The notes: generated by a model not told the origin, from the sequence alone. Numbered from the stretch's first letter, positions 51,548 through 62,984 are shown. The stretch: DNA of 64,000 bases from Melanocharis versteri (GCA_013397845.1 VZTG01006051.1:61996-125995); one strand, 5' to 3'. Program-made: numbers and translations.

Positions 51548-54500
51548 GACGGGAGCAAGCCTTACCCCCCGGACCTGTCCCGCAGCCCCCAGAGCCTGAG
51601 TGACACTGGCTACTCCTCCGACGGCATCTCCAGCTCACAGAGCGAGATCACCGGCCTGGTGCAGCAGGAAGAGGAGAAGCTGAGCAGCACTGGGCTGGCT
51701 GGGCAGAGCCCTCCCAGCCCCTCCGAGCTCACCAAGCTGGAGAGCAGCATGCGGCCTCTCCTGGAAGGCCGGGGCGCACCGACAGAGTCCCCCGAGCGTA
51801 GCAAGAGCCGCACAGAGCCACAGGACGACCAGCGGCAACAGCAGCGGCCACGGTACCTCTCCATCACCCCCGAAGCCTTCGACTCCGACGAGGAGCTGGA
51901 GGACATCCTGGAGGAGGATGAGGAGTGGGAGAACCAGCGGGAGCGTCGGGAGAGTGCAGAGTCCTCAGATGAGTTTGGCAGCAAGTTGCGGCATGACTAT
52001 GTGGAGGACAGCAGCGAGGGGGGCTTCTCCCCAGTGCCCCCCCGGAGCAAGGGCCAGGAGGCAGAGGTGACTGATGAGGAATTCATGCGGAGACAGATCC
52101 TGGAGATGAGTGCTGAGGAGGACAACCTCGAGGAGGAGGAGGAAGGCTATGGGCGCACCAAGTACAGTGTCTCCAAAGCTGGGCAGAAGACCGAGGCAGA
52201 GAAGGGCAAAGAGCCAGCGTCGGCCAAGCGGCGCCTGCCGCACGGTGCCAGCAGCATGTACACAGAGGAGAGCAAGGAGGTGGAGGCAGTGGAGGGTGAT
52301 GACTTGAGCACGGCCCAGGGTGGGCTGCGGCGATTCAAGACCATCGAGCTGAACAGCACAACTGGCTACGGCCGGGAGATGGAGATTGGCCAGGAGCCAG
52401 ATACCAGTGTGGACCGGGAGCCTGAGCTGGAGATGGAGAGCCTGACAGGCTCCCCCGAGGAGCGCTCACGGGGCGAGTACTCCTCCACCCTGCCAGCCAC
52501 AACGCCCAGCTACACCTCGGGCACCTCACCCACCTCCATCTCCTCGCTGGAGGAGGACAGCGACAGCAGCCCCAGCCGCCGGCAGCGGCTGGAGGAGGTG
52601 AAGCAGCAGAGGAAGGCTCGGCATCGCTCACATGGCCCCTTGCTGCCCACCATTGAGGATTCATCTGAGGAGGAGGAGATGCGGGAGGAAGAGGAGCTCC
52701 TGCGGGAGCAGGAGAAGATGCGGGAGGTGGAGCAGCAGCGCATCCGGAGCACAGCGCGCAAGACTAAGCGTGACAAGGAGGAGCTGAGGGCCCAGCGGAG
52801 GAGGGAGCGCTCCAAAACCCCCCCCAGCAATCTCTCCCCCATCGAGGACGCCTCCCCCACAGAGGAGCTGCGACAGGCAGCGGAGATGGAGGAGCTGCAC
52901 CGCTCCTCCTGCTCCGAGTACTCGCCTTCCATTGACTCAGAAGCAGAGAGCTTTGATGCTGTGACCTCCAAGCTGTACAAGTCAGGCAGCGAATACAACC
53001 TGCCCACTTTCATGTCACTGTACTCCCCGACAGAGAAGGTGGAGAGTGGTGCCAGCCAGCCCACCAGCAAGCCCCTGAAGAGCGCCGAGGAAGCCTATGA
53101 GGAGATGATGAGGAAGGCAGAGATGATGCAGAAGCAGCAGGTCCAGCAGGCCCAGCCGGCCTCTTCCTACAGCAGCACCTACCAGCAGGTTGGCTACCGC
53201 AGTACTGAGGGCCAGAACGGCTTTGACTATCAATATGGCGAGGAATACCGGTACGACGGCAGCCTCACGCGCCCCTCCCAGCCCGACTATCCCAGTGCCC
53301 TGCCGAAGGCAGGAGCGGTGTACGAGGAGATCCTGCAGACCTCGCAGAGCATCTCCAGGATGCACCAGTCCTCTTCCTTTGACCTGGCCCTCAAGCAGAG
53401 TGAGAAGGTGAAGGGGCAGGAGGAGGCATACCAGGAGAAGCGCTTCCTCAATGCCGAGAGCGCCTATGCTGACCTGCTGAAGCAGAACGGTGGCCCACTC
53501 ACCCCTGGCACAAGCCCCACACAGCTCTCTGCTCCTGTCTCCTTCGCCAGCTCCGACAGCAGCACCGGCAAGACTATTCCTGATGTCCGGGTCACTCAGC
53601 ATTTTGCAAAAGAGGGACAAGACCTAGCCAAGCTCCAGAGTGCCCCAGCAGCACCCAGCCCAGTATCCAAGGCTACCACCACTCCTTATTCTTACAGCAA
53701 AGGCACCAGCACGGTGACAACAGCAGCAGGCAGCCCTGGGAGTGCGCTGCAGACCTACAGCTCACCAAGTCCGGAGGCCCCATCCATAGCTGGGAGAAGC
53801 TACACTCCATCAAAGAGCACTGTCAGCTATGGCTCACAGACGGAGGACACCAGCAGAACCAGGACGGTGGAGATTAGCGTGCAGACAGCCAGGGAGAGGA
53901 TCCCAGCTGCAAGTGACAGCAAGCCCACACTGCCCAAGACATACACCTTCTTCAAGAGCTCCAGCCCTCCGCTCTCACCCACCTCACCCACACAGAGTCC
54001 CACTCGCACCACAAAGGCCACAGCAGAATTTTCCACGCAGACACAGAGCCCAGTCCTCTCCTATGAGGGTCCTTCTGCTGCTGCTGTTGGCCCCGACACG
54101 TCTTCCCCCATGGTGGCGCAGGGGACGCAGACACCGCACCGGGCAGGCTCGCCACGCCTGACCCGGCAGGCCTCCTCACAGGACTCCCCCTTCATGGTGA
54201 TCACACTGGCGGCCGATGCAGCCAGCCAAACCAAGCCAGTCAGCTCTGGCGCCTTGACGTCTCCCACTTCGTCCCCCACCAGGCCAAGCCGGCAGCTGCT
54301 GGCACATGGTTACACCCAAACACCGGAGCCAGAGCAGCCGACAGGTGCTTACATCAGGGCACAGCCAGTGAAGGACCATGCCCAGAAAGCACCTGCCGTG
54401 ACTTCAGCCGCTGACGGCATCACAGGGCTGTACAGCTGGGGAGCACTCCCTGCGGAAAACATCTCCCTCTGCCGCATCTCCTCCATCCCTGGCACATCCC

Positions 54501-57500
54501 GGGTGGAGCCAGGGCCCAAGGTACCAAGCAGCAACGCTGTGGACTTACGGACCGCACTGAAGTCTGCCCCCATCATCATAACAGACCAAGGCATGGATCT
54601 CACGTCCTTGGCCACCGAGGCCAGGAAGTACTGCCTGACCCTGGACCACATCCCAAACCGGCAGTCCACGGCCATCCAGCCCTTGATCATCAACCTCAAT
54701 GCCCAGGAGCAGCCCCACGCTATCATCGCGGCAGCCAGCACTGCCAGCCTGGCCATCGCCTCTCCCATGATCCTCTCGCAGTCCAAGCAACCTGTGGTCT
54801 ATGGAGACCCTTTCCAGAGCCGTGTGGATTTCGGGCAGGGGACCGGGAGCCCAGTGTGCTTGGCGCAGGTGAAGCAGGTGGAGCAAGGTGTCCAGACAGC
54901 CACTGTCAGAGCCAGTGGGGTGGCCACTGGCAAGCCCGAGCCCACCGCTGCCCCCCAGACCAAATTTGCAAGGTACGGCATGCCAGGCCAGATGGTAAAG
55001 AAGGACGTGCTCCTCACACAGACCGGTGGGGCGCAGAATGGCAGCGGCTTCCCACAGTCCTTCCCACCAGAGCCAGGCTCTGAGGTGTACCGGGCAGTGC
55101 CAGTAGAGCTGAAGAGCCAGAGCCCTCTCCTTGCCCTGGGTGGCAAGAAATCCCAGGTGATGATGGTGCAGATGGAGGAGGCAGCAACTGGCCCAGTGAC
55201 CAAAGTGCTGAAGGAGGAGGCTCCAGCCAACGTCCTGGACCTCACGGGTGTGAAGCCGGAGAGCCAGGTGGCCTGCTGTGACATGGTCTACAAGTTCCCC
55301 TTTGGTGGCAGCTGCACAGGCGCTTTCAACCCCACCTCCAAGATGCCAGAGAAGAAAACCGGGGAGGCGGCAGTGGTGCCTGGTCGGAAAGCTGGTGGGC
55401 CAATGTATGGCAGCAGAGAGCCAGAGCTGCCAGAGACCTTCCCCTACCGGGAGCAGCCAGCCCCAGCACCTGCGCTCTATGAGGAGCAGAAGTTTTACCC
55501 AGCCGGCGCCTTCGGACGCCTCTACTCCTCCATGTCGGACACGAACCTCTCCGAAATTGGGATGAGCTACTACCACACAAAGGGGGATCAGCCCTTCCCC
55601 GCCCCGGCAGGTGATGCTGCCGTGGACCTCAGCACCATGAAGCACTCCTACAGTGTGGGCTTTGCCGAGGGGGGTTACCTGGGCCAGGGGCTGCAGTATG
55701 GCTCTTTCTCCGACCTCCGTCAACCGGGAGAGATGCTGAGCCACCCGTTCCCCATGCGGAGGTACAGCTCGGCCTCCAACATCTACTCCGACTACCGTTT
55801 CTCACACCGAGGGGACCTGGCCAGCTTCCAGGAGTCCAGCCTGGCCCACTACAGTGCCACCACGGCGCGTGAGATCAGCCGCATGTGTGCTGCCCTCAAC
55901 TCCATGGACCAGTATGGGGGCCGGCATGCCAACGGCCCCGACGTGCTGCCTTATGGCCCCAGCACCGGGCAGGGGGGCACAGGGGGACTGGCAGCTCAGC
56001 AGCAGGGCCCTGTACCCCCCAAACCCAGTGGGATGTACAACCCCACCTTCCCTGAGGGACGGCAGGGCTTCAGCAACCTGGCACAGTACAACGTTCCTGG
56101 TGTCCGCCTGGGTGCCATCCGACAAATGCTTCCTTCCACTGCAACCGTGCGGGCTGCCGACGGCATGATCTACTCCACCATCAACACCCCCATCGCCTCC
56201 ACGCTGCCCATCACCACCCAGCCGGCCTCGGTGCTGCGGCCCATGCTGCGCGGGCTCTATAGACCCTATGGCCCAGGCGGTGTGGCAGCAGTCCCACTGG
56301 CCAGCTTGGCCAGGCTGCCAGTTGTCACCCCCCGTGTCCCACTTGCAGCACAGGGCCTCTACCGCTTCCCGGCCCCAAGCCGGCCAGCCCCAGCAGCCTC
56401 GATGATGGAGACACCCGTCTACCTGGGGAAGCCTGTTGCCAGCACAGCACCGGCAGCGGTGGGAGCTGCTCCCGCTCCCAAAGCCCCCACTGCCCCCACT
56501 GCCCCTGCCAGTGGCTTGCAGAGAGCAGAGCCGCCACCGGCTGCCCCCCGTGCAGAGGCACCGGCAGCACCAGCAGCCCCCAAGGAGAGCGGCCCAGTGG
56601 CCACGGCGCCCAAGCCACCACTGGATGGAGCTCAGCGGGAGGAGCGGGAGCGGGAAGAGGAGCGTCAGCGCAAGCAGCAGGAGCACGTGCTGCAGCTGGA
56701 GCGGGAGCGCGTGGAGCTGGAGAAGCTGCGGCAGCTGCGGCTGCAGGAGGAGCTGGAGCGGGAGCGCGCTGAGCTGCAGCGGCACCGGGAGAAGGAGCAG
56801 CTGCTGGTGCAGCGGGAGCTGCAGGAGCTGCAGTGCATCAAGCAGCAGGTGCTGCAGCAGCAGCAGGAGGAGCGGCACGCACAGCTGGCGCTGCAACGGG
56901 AGCAGCTCGCCCAGCAGCGCCTCCAGCTCGAGCACATCCACCAGCTCCAGCACCAGCTGCAGCAGCAGCTGGAGGAGCAGAAGCGGCAGAAGACCATCTT
57001 CCCCACTCCCGTGGAGCCTGCTGCCCGCCCACCCGAGGGGCCCGCTGAGGTGCCGCGGGTGCTGCCACACAATGGGCAGGCATGGCCCCCGCCGGGCCAG
57101 ACACCCCCAGAGGGGCCCGCTGGTCCCCGCTACCCTGTGCCACAGCGGCCACTCAGCAGCTCGGCCTCGGACATGTCACTTCAAGTCGAGGAGTCCTGGG
57201 AGCCCGGCCGGGGCATCAAGAAGAGGAACTCGATGCCACGGCTGCGGGATGCCTACGAGAAGGAGACCTTTGCGGCGCGGAAGATGGCGGACAGCAGCGT
57301 GCAGACGGATGAGGAGGATGGTGAGGAGCGGTACATGCTGTCGCGGCGGCGGCGGACGCGGCGCAGCGCTGACTGCAGCGTGCAGACGGACGAGGAGGAC
57401 AGCGGGGAGTGGGAGCAGCCCGTGCGCCGCCGGCGCTCTAGGGCCTCACGGCACGCTGAGGCCAGCACCGAGGGCAAGACAGACGGGGCGACCCGCACAG

Positions 57501-58186
57501 CCAGCGTGGGTATCCAGACCATCAGCGACTGCTCGGTGCAGACAGAACCCGACCAGCTCCTCCGCGTCTCTCCCTCCATTCACATCACCACCCATGACCC
57601 CCGAGTCGAGATCGTGAAGTACATCTCAGCCCCAGAGAAGACGCAGCGGGGTGAGAGCCTGGCCTGCCAGACAGAGCCGGAGCCAGCTCCCCAACCTGGC
57701 GTCGTGGTCCCCCAGCTGACAGTGCCCACCACCATCCCACCCTACTCCACCAACCTCCAAATAGTGAGCACAGGTCCCCTGGACCCCCACACGGTCCGGC
57801 AGCAGACCCTGGGCAAGTTTGAGAAGAAGAAGCCAGATCCTCTGGAAATCGGTTACCAGTCCCATCTGCCGGCTGAATCCCTCTCCCAGCTGGTGACCCG
57901 ACAGCCACCCCGCTCTCCCCAGGTCCTCTACTCACCCGTCTCCCCTTTGTCCCCCCATCGCCTCCTGGAGTCCTCCTTCGCCACCAGCGAGCGGCTGAAC
58001 AAGGCCCACGTCCCCCCACAGAAGCACTTCACCACCGACTTAGCCCCACGCCAGCAGACGCTGCCACGCCCCATCAAGACCATGCAGCGCTCCCTGTCCG
58101 ACCCCAAGCCCATCAGCCCCACCGCCGAGGAGGCCGGCAAGGACAGGTTCTCCCTCTACCAACACCCGCTGCTCCCCAGCTCACAG
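51548..58186 (+). CDS. BSN: Bassoon giant exon 5 (2,213 codons)
   Basis: Encodes more than half of the protein, phase 0 at both ends (cctgcag at the 5' side, CAG/gtacgt at the 3' side). In order: SRSPQSLSDTGYSSDG (about 51570); an acidic block FDSDEELEDILEEDEEWE (about 51878); RRFKTIELNSTTGYG (52329); a charged coiled-coil stretch at 52570-52900; AEEAYEEMMRKAEMM (53077); SQT/TQT motifs at 53828-54332 like the dynein light chain sites of mammalian Bassoon; SWGALPAENISLCRISS (54436); DQGMDLTSLATEARKY; ATVRAADGMIYSTINTP (56142); a Pro/Ala-rich linker; and a long Gln/Glu/Arg/Leu-rich coiled coil at 56629-57000. Three SVQT(D/E) motifs follow at 57290-57551, then SPQVLYSPVSPLSPHRLLES and the 14-3-3-type motif RSLSDP (58088-58105). 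Cytoplasmic presynaptic scaffold. The frame runs on 241 codons into intron 5; the border comes from the donor and the mammalian junction. Confidence 0.97.
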
Positions 58187-58932
58187 GTACGTCACCACGG
58201 GGAACAACCTTACCCTCAGGGGACAGCCCCAGGAGGCACCTCGGGGCATTTCAGTTTCATTAGCGCTGTGGCAATTAATATTTCAAAAGGCCGGCTCCCT
58301 GCGGCAGCTGATGGCAGCCAGCAGGCACAGACGTGCGTGCCAATACCAGCAGCTGGAGGGAGGCCCTGGAGGTCCACTGGCTGCACGAGCCTGTCAGCAG
58401 GCAGGAGACGCTGCGGGTTGGCAGCATCAGGGCTGTCCCCTGCTCCAGATGGGTCCCCCTTCTCTCTCGAGGAGCCACCACCATGCACAGCTCAGTTTAG
58501 GGTTGTGGTGGTTCTTGCTCACACCTTTGTCCCCACACACCAAGGTTGCCTTGGGCAGTCAAGTGCCCAGCCAAGAAGTCCTGGGGCAATTCCTGGGGCA
58601 GAAGCACCCCCCAGCAGTCCCCCGAGTCCCTCTGCCAAGTGCCCACGGACAGAAAGCATTTTTTGCAGCAGAGGGTATGCACGTGGCCAGCTCAGCGCTT
58701 GGCTGGCTGCCACCCCCGGTAATTACTCACGGAAAGCGCCCTGCCTGTTACTTCCATCCTATTTATTGCGCTTTTACATAAACGCCACTTTCTCAGTGCA
58801 TGGGGGAACACGTGCACAGCGGGACGCCTCACCCCAGCCCCTAGGGCACGGGAGGAGCACTGCAATGCTTGGGGTGGGACGTGGGGGGGACACCCACCTG
58901 CCCCCCTGACCAGATGTCCCTTGGCTTTGCAG
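58187..58932 (+). other. BSN: BSN intron 5 (746 bp), open in the exon 5 frame
   Basis: Donor GTACGT, acceptor GGCTTTGCAG. The exon 5 frame continues through nearly the whole intron and stops at a TGA (58907-58909), 23 bases before exon 6. The translation shows no Bassoon similarity. Two AT-rich patches (about 58247-58290 and 58745-58795) stand out from GC-rich surroundings. Confidence 0.88.
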
Positions 58933-61057
58933 GTGGGGGGGCTGCAGTCAAGCTCGCTGGCACGCAAGGTGAAGCGGACACTGCCCAGCCCACCACCTGA
59001 GGAGCCCCACGTCCCCCTGGCGAGCCCAGCTGCCTCCCAGCTCTACCTGAGCAGCCTGGCTCCCAAGGCCACCGCGCCTGTCACCAAGGCCAGCCTGCTG
59101 AAGGAGCTGGACCGTGACCTGAGGCTGGTGGAACACGAGGCCACCAAGCTGCGGAAGAAGCAGGCGGAGCTGGACGAGGAGGAGAAGGAGATCGATGCCA
59201 AGCTGAAGTACCTGGAGCTGGGCATCACCCAGCGCAAGGAGTCGCTGCTGAAGGATCGGGTTGGTGGGCGGGACCATCCCTACCTGCGCTACCCCGGGGA
59301 TCGCCGCGACTACCTGTCGGACAGCGAGCTGCACAGCCTGCGCCTCGCCGCCTACGACAGCGCCGGCCTGCGCCCTGCCGGGCAGTACCCCGACTACACC
59401 GCCGCTGCCGCCGCCGCCGCCGCCTCCTACGGCGCCTACCCGTACCCTGCCCCGCAGGGCCCCGCCGCCTTCCCGCCACCACGCCTGCAGCACCCGCAGT
59501 ACCCCACAGCCAGCACCTCACAGGATGGCTTGTCGGCAGCCCCACTGCCCACCTTCACCTCGCCCGCTGGCTTCTCGGCCCCCGGCGCCGCATACCCAGA
59601 GCTGGGCACCCCGGCCCAGCCAGGCTTCCAGCCCCAAAACCCCTACCAAGCCCCGAGCGCCTTCGCTGGGGCAGCCACCGTGCCGGCGGCACAGCCCGCC
59701 CTCTACCAGAGCCCGGCAGACATGGCTGGCGGGCACCAGAAGCCGCGGCAGACCTCTCTGGCTGACCTAGAACAGAAGATCCCCACCAACTACGAGGTCA
59801 TCGGTGCGGCCACCAGCTCCTCTGCCGTGCCTGATGTCACCTTCAGCACTGCACCGGCGAGCGGTGGCTACGAGCAGTACAAGGCACCTGAGACCCGGCC
59901 GGCTGAGAGAACCAGCACGGCGCCGGGCCCCTCGGCCAGCTACTCTTCCGAGTCCCTCTACACCAGTCTGGAGCAGAACATCCCCCGTAACTACGTGATG
60001 ATTGAGGACATCAGCGAGCTCACCAAGGAGAGTCCAGCAGTGGACGGGCAGAAAGCAGAGCCGGTGGGCACGAGCGCCGACAGCCGCCACAGCAGAGAGA
60101 AGAGTGATCTAGGGGACACCGAGGGTTCCAGCCGTCCCTGCTGCTACACCAAAGCCGAGGAGGAGTCTGAGGAGGATATCTATGATCACCATGGCCCCGA
60201 CCATCGTGGGAAGAACAGCTACTACCGGGGCACAGAAAGCAATGGCAGGGTGTCAGGGAGCTCCACCAGCTCGAGCTACTACTATGGGGACAGTGAGTAC
60301 CGGCACTCCTCACGGATGGACAAGCACAGCTCTGGCACGCCACTACCGAAGCATTCATCCAAGAACCTGGCACCCGCCGTCATCTCCTCCAAGCGCAGCA
60401 AGCACAGGAAGCAGGGCATGGAGCAGAAGATCTCCAAGTTCTCCCCCATTGAAGAAGCCAAAGACGTAGAGTCAGACCTGGCCTCCTACTCAACAACCAC
60501 CTCGATTGGCAGCAGCAACGTGGCCTCCAGAGCCAAGAAGTTGCAGGATGAGATCACCTACGGCCTGAAGAAGAACGTCTACGAGCAGCAGAAGTACTAC
60601 GGTGTCTCCAGCCGGGATCTCGTGGACGAGGAGGAGCGGGTCTACTCTTCCAGCAGCAGAACCCGCTCCTCTGGCTATGGGGTGGAAAAGCCCTCCAGCC
60701 GGGAGATGGGTGGCCGGAGCAAGTCCTATGAGCGGGAGAGCATGGAGCGCTCCCAGAAAGTCAGCTCCAAACCCTCATCCCTCAGCATGAGCCAGAGCCG
60801 TGGTCGGGCGCCCATGCGCTCGCAGCCCTCGGAGGAGGAGAGCCCTGTGAGCCCCATGGGGAAGTCAATGGGGGGGTCACGCACTGCGGGAGGGCCGGGC
60901 CCCCAGTCAGCGGGGGACCCCTGCTCCCAGTTCTGCTCCAGCCACTCGTTGCCTGATGTGCAAAAGCACATCAAAGACGTGCCAAGGAGTCACTCGTACA
61001 AGCACGAGGAGGGCTACGGCATGGATGATGCCCATTGCGTTGTCTCGGACAGCGAAG
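58933..61057 (+). CDS. BSN: Bassoon exon 6: RIM-BP site, third coiled coil, C-terminal conserved blocks
   Basis: 708 codons plus one base; phase 0 start (tttgcag), phase 1 end (GAAG/gtaacg). It opens with VGGLQSSSLARKVKRTLPSP. RTLPSPPPEE (58975-59004) is the SH3-binding motif by which mammalian Bassoon binds RIM-binding proteins and thereby positions presynaptic calcium channels. The third coiled coil (59086-59259, starting TKASLLKELDRDLRLVEHEA) is the CAST/ELKS-binding region in rodents. A stretch of eight alanine codons lies at 59401-59424. Two related segments, SLADLEQKIPTNYEVI (about 59755) and SLEQNIPRNYVMIED (about 59965), form an internal repeat. Conserved blocks KISKFSPIEEAKDVESD (60427), DEITYGLKKNVYEQQKYYG (60547) and HCVVSDSE at the end match the mammalian protein. 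Retention of intron 6 would add only GNGSPW before a stop. Confidence 0.97.
59401..59424 (+). repeat. BSN: Polyalanine codon run (8 Ala)
   Basis: Eight consecutive GCN codons, seven of them GCC, inside exon 6. A GCC slippage tract is likely polymorphic; no disease meaning is implied. Confidence 0.9.
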
Positions 61058-61360
61058 GTAACGGCTCCCCGTGGTGACCACCCCAGAGCATGGCACTTCC
61101 CCGGGGCATGCCCGTCCGCTCGTACGCAGAGACACTCTCACCGCCTCAGTTTGCTTGACACGTGCCTTCCTCCCCCTGCCCTGGGTGTTCGGTGTTAACC
61201 GGTCCTGCACGGTGCCCTGCTGCGCCGCGTCCCGTCCCCACTGGCACGTGCTGTCCCCTGCGCGCGTGCCCGCTGCTTGCCCCTCCCACTTCATTGCATG
61301 GCTTCCGCCCGCGCAGCCTCGAGCGAGAGATTGACTGTGGTTTGTTTTTGGTTTCCGAAG
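61058..61360 (+). other. BSN: BSN intron 6 (303 bp)
   Basis: Donor GTAACG, acceptor GTTTCCGAAG with the AG at 61359-61360. Phase 1. The same four bases GAAG end both exon 6 and the intron. No other feature seen. Confidence 0.9.
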
Positions 61361-62097
61361 CCTATCATTTGGGTCAGGAGGAGACAGACTGGTTTGATAA
61401 GCCCAGGGAGGCGCGGGCAGAGAGGGTCAGGCACTACGGTGGCCACTCTTCCTCGCAGAAGAGACCCCCAGTTAAGCACACCTACCACGATTATGACGAG
61501 CCCCCTGATGAAGACCCATGGCAGCACGACGACTATCCCCAGCACCGCGAGCACCGGCACCACAGGGAGTATGATCGCCATGCTGGCTCCTCCCGGCACG
61601 CCAGCGACGAGCCCCCACGCCGCTCAGCAAAGCAGCACCCACGAGAATCTGGCCGCCATGAGCCCCGTGGCCATGGGCCTTCAGCCGGCCCCAAGAAGGC
61701 GCAGCAGCCCGAGTCCCGCGCGCCTTACGGCCCCAGCTCCGCTGATTACGCCCCGTCATCCCGCCCCGCTGCTCACCACCATGGCACTGAGACCCCCAAG
61801 GCACAGAAACCTTCCCAGCCGCATGGGTCGGCCGCGCCAGCGTCGAAGCCGGAGCCCCTCGCACACCAACAGCAGCCGGCGGCCAGGCAGCAGCAGGCAG
61901 GGCAGCCGGCAGCACGGCAGCAGCCGGCGGCACGCCAGGCTGCCCAGCCAGCGAGCTCAGCACAGCCCGAGACCAGGGGCAGGACACAGGGACCCCCCTC
62001 ATCCCGGCCACCGCAGCAGCAGCCAGGGCCAGCCCAGGCAGCAGGGAAGGCACCGGCCGCACTCCACGCACAGCCGGGCGGACACCCAGCACCGGCG
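61361..62097 (+). CDS. BSN: Bassoon exon 7: His/Arg-rich and Gln/Ala/Pro-rich region
   Basis: 737 bp. The first two bases complete an Ala codon split by intron 6, giving SDSE-AYHLGQEETDWFDKPRE, a block nearly identical in mammals. A His/Arg/Asp/Tyr-rich segment follows (HTYHDYDEPPDEDPW, then EHRHHREYDRH), then a low-complexity Gln/Ala/Pro/Ser region to the donor GCG/gtaagt, phase 0. No folded domain is visible. Mammalian Bassoon has the same order of composition but different repeats here, so this tail is probably disordered and fast-evolving. Confidence 0.95.
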
Positions 62098-62444
62098 GTA
62101 AGTACCGGCTTAGCTGGCCAGGCTGCATCCTGACCCCACAGCTCTGCCTGGAATCTGCACAGCTGGCTGTGGCTAGGGGCTGGCAGGGGAAGGGCTGGGG
62201 ATGGGACCCATCAGGTAAAGTGTATCCCACTCATATGCCCGCTACAGACACCCCTGGGTGCTGTGGGAGCTGCCATCCCCTCGAGGGGACCCAGGAGGGG
62301 ACATCACTATGTCCTGGATCCCTTGCTGCCTGTTTTGGGGTTGTGGAGCAGTGTTTGGGGGTTTTGGTGTCACCTCCCTGCCTGGGCCACCCCCGGAGGA
62401 TGCTCTACTGGGAGGGTGAGCCCGAGCTGTTTTCCCCCTTCCAG
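62098..62444 (+). other. BSN: BSN intron 7 (347 bp)
   Basis: Donor GTAAGT, acceptor CCCCCTTCCAG. Nothing else seen. Confidence 0.9.
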
Positions 62445-62538
62445 ACAAAAGCGGAGCCGACGGACACGTCCAAACCTGCAGCAAAAGTGCCACAGCAGCC
62501 GGGGAGAGCACCCTCAGCACAGCCCCTGGGAGCAGCAG
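62445..62538 (+). CDS. BSN: Bassoon exon 8
   Basis: 94 bp encoding TKAEPTDTSKPAAKVPQQPG and then RAPSAQPLGAA plus one base. Mammalian Bassoon has a comparable SKGTAKAPQQGRAPQAQP segment at this point. Acceptor ccttccag; donor G/gtcagt, phase 1. A weakly constrained linker between the low-complexity tail and the C-terminal motif. Confidence 0.9.
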
Positions 62539-62666
62539 GTCAGTGAACCCCAGTGGTACCATGCCATCTGTCCCCTCTCGTGCCAGCTGCCTGGCACCCC
62601 AAAGCTCAGCTGAGCTCCCCCAGCCGGGCCTGTTCCCTGCTAACAGTGGCTTCGTTTGTCCCCCAG

Positions 62667-62810
62667 CAGACAGCAAGGCCGGTCCGAGGCCGGCCGGGAC
62701 ACGTGGTCCCGCGGGCATGGCCACGGGGCAGCCCGGCGGGGAAGGAGAGAGCGTCTTCTCCAAAATCCTGCCAGGGGGGGCAGCGGAACAAGCAGGCAAA
62801 CTGACTGAAG
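62667..62810 (+). CDS. BSN: Bassoon exon 9: C-terminal conserved motif, half of a PDZ-like fold
   Basis: 144 bp, phase 1 in and phase 1 out (GAAG/gtgagg). After a Gly/Pro-rich lead it encodes GESVFSKILPGGAAEQAGKL, then TE. This block is nearly invariant in mammalian Bassoon. It also matches the beta-strand, PGG(x)A and GKL signature of PDZ domains; Piccolo and RIM have ILPGGSAEQTGKL in their PDZ. The carboxylate-binding GLGF-type loop expected further upstream is not visible, so this is at best a degenerate PDZ half. The acceptor is a tandem CAGCAG, so the exon could also start at 62670, losing one Ala. Confidence 0.93.
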
Positions 62811-62984
62811 GTGAGGGCTGCTCCCGGGATGGGGCAGGACTCTTCTGCACCGAGACGGACTCAGGCACCTTGGGAATGGCTGGGTGCAGCCAGTGGGATG
62901 CAGTGCTCTCAAAGTTTGGGGCCCAGGGAGGTGGGGGGCCAGGGTCGCTGCACCATTCTGACACCTTTCCTGGCTTCCTCACAG

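Noticed and set aside
54545..55744. 399-codon minus-strand open frame opposite exon 5
   Set aside because: Antisense of a well-supported Bassoon exon; composition explains the openness.
55802..57070. 422-codon minus-strand open frame opposite exon 5
   Set aside because: It is the shadow of the Gln/Leu/Glu-rich coiled-coil coding strand (CAG/CTG codons read as leucine runs). No independent evidence for a gene.
58978..59493. Minus-strand frame opposite exon 6
   Set aside because: Antisense shadow of the third coiled coil and polyalanine region.
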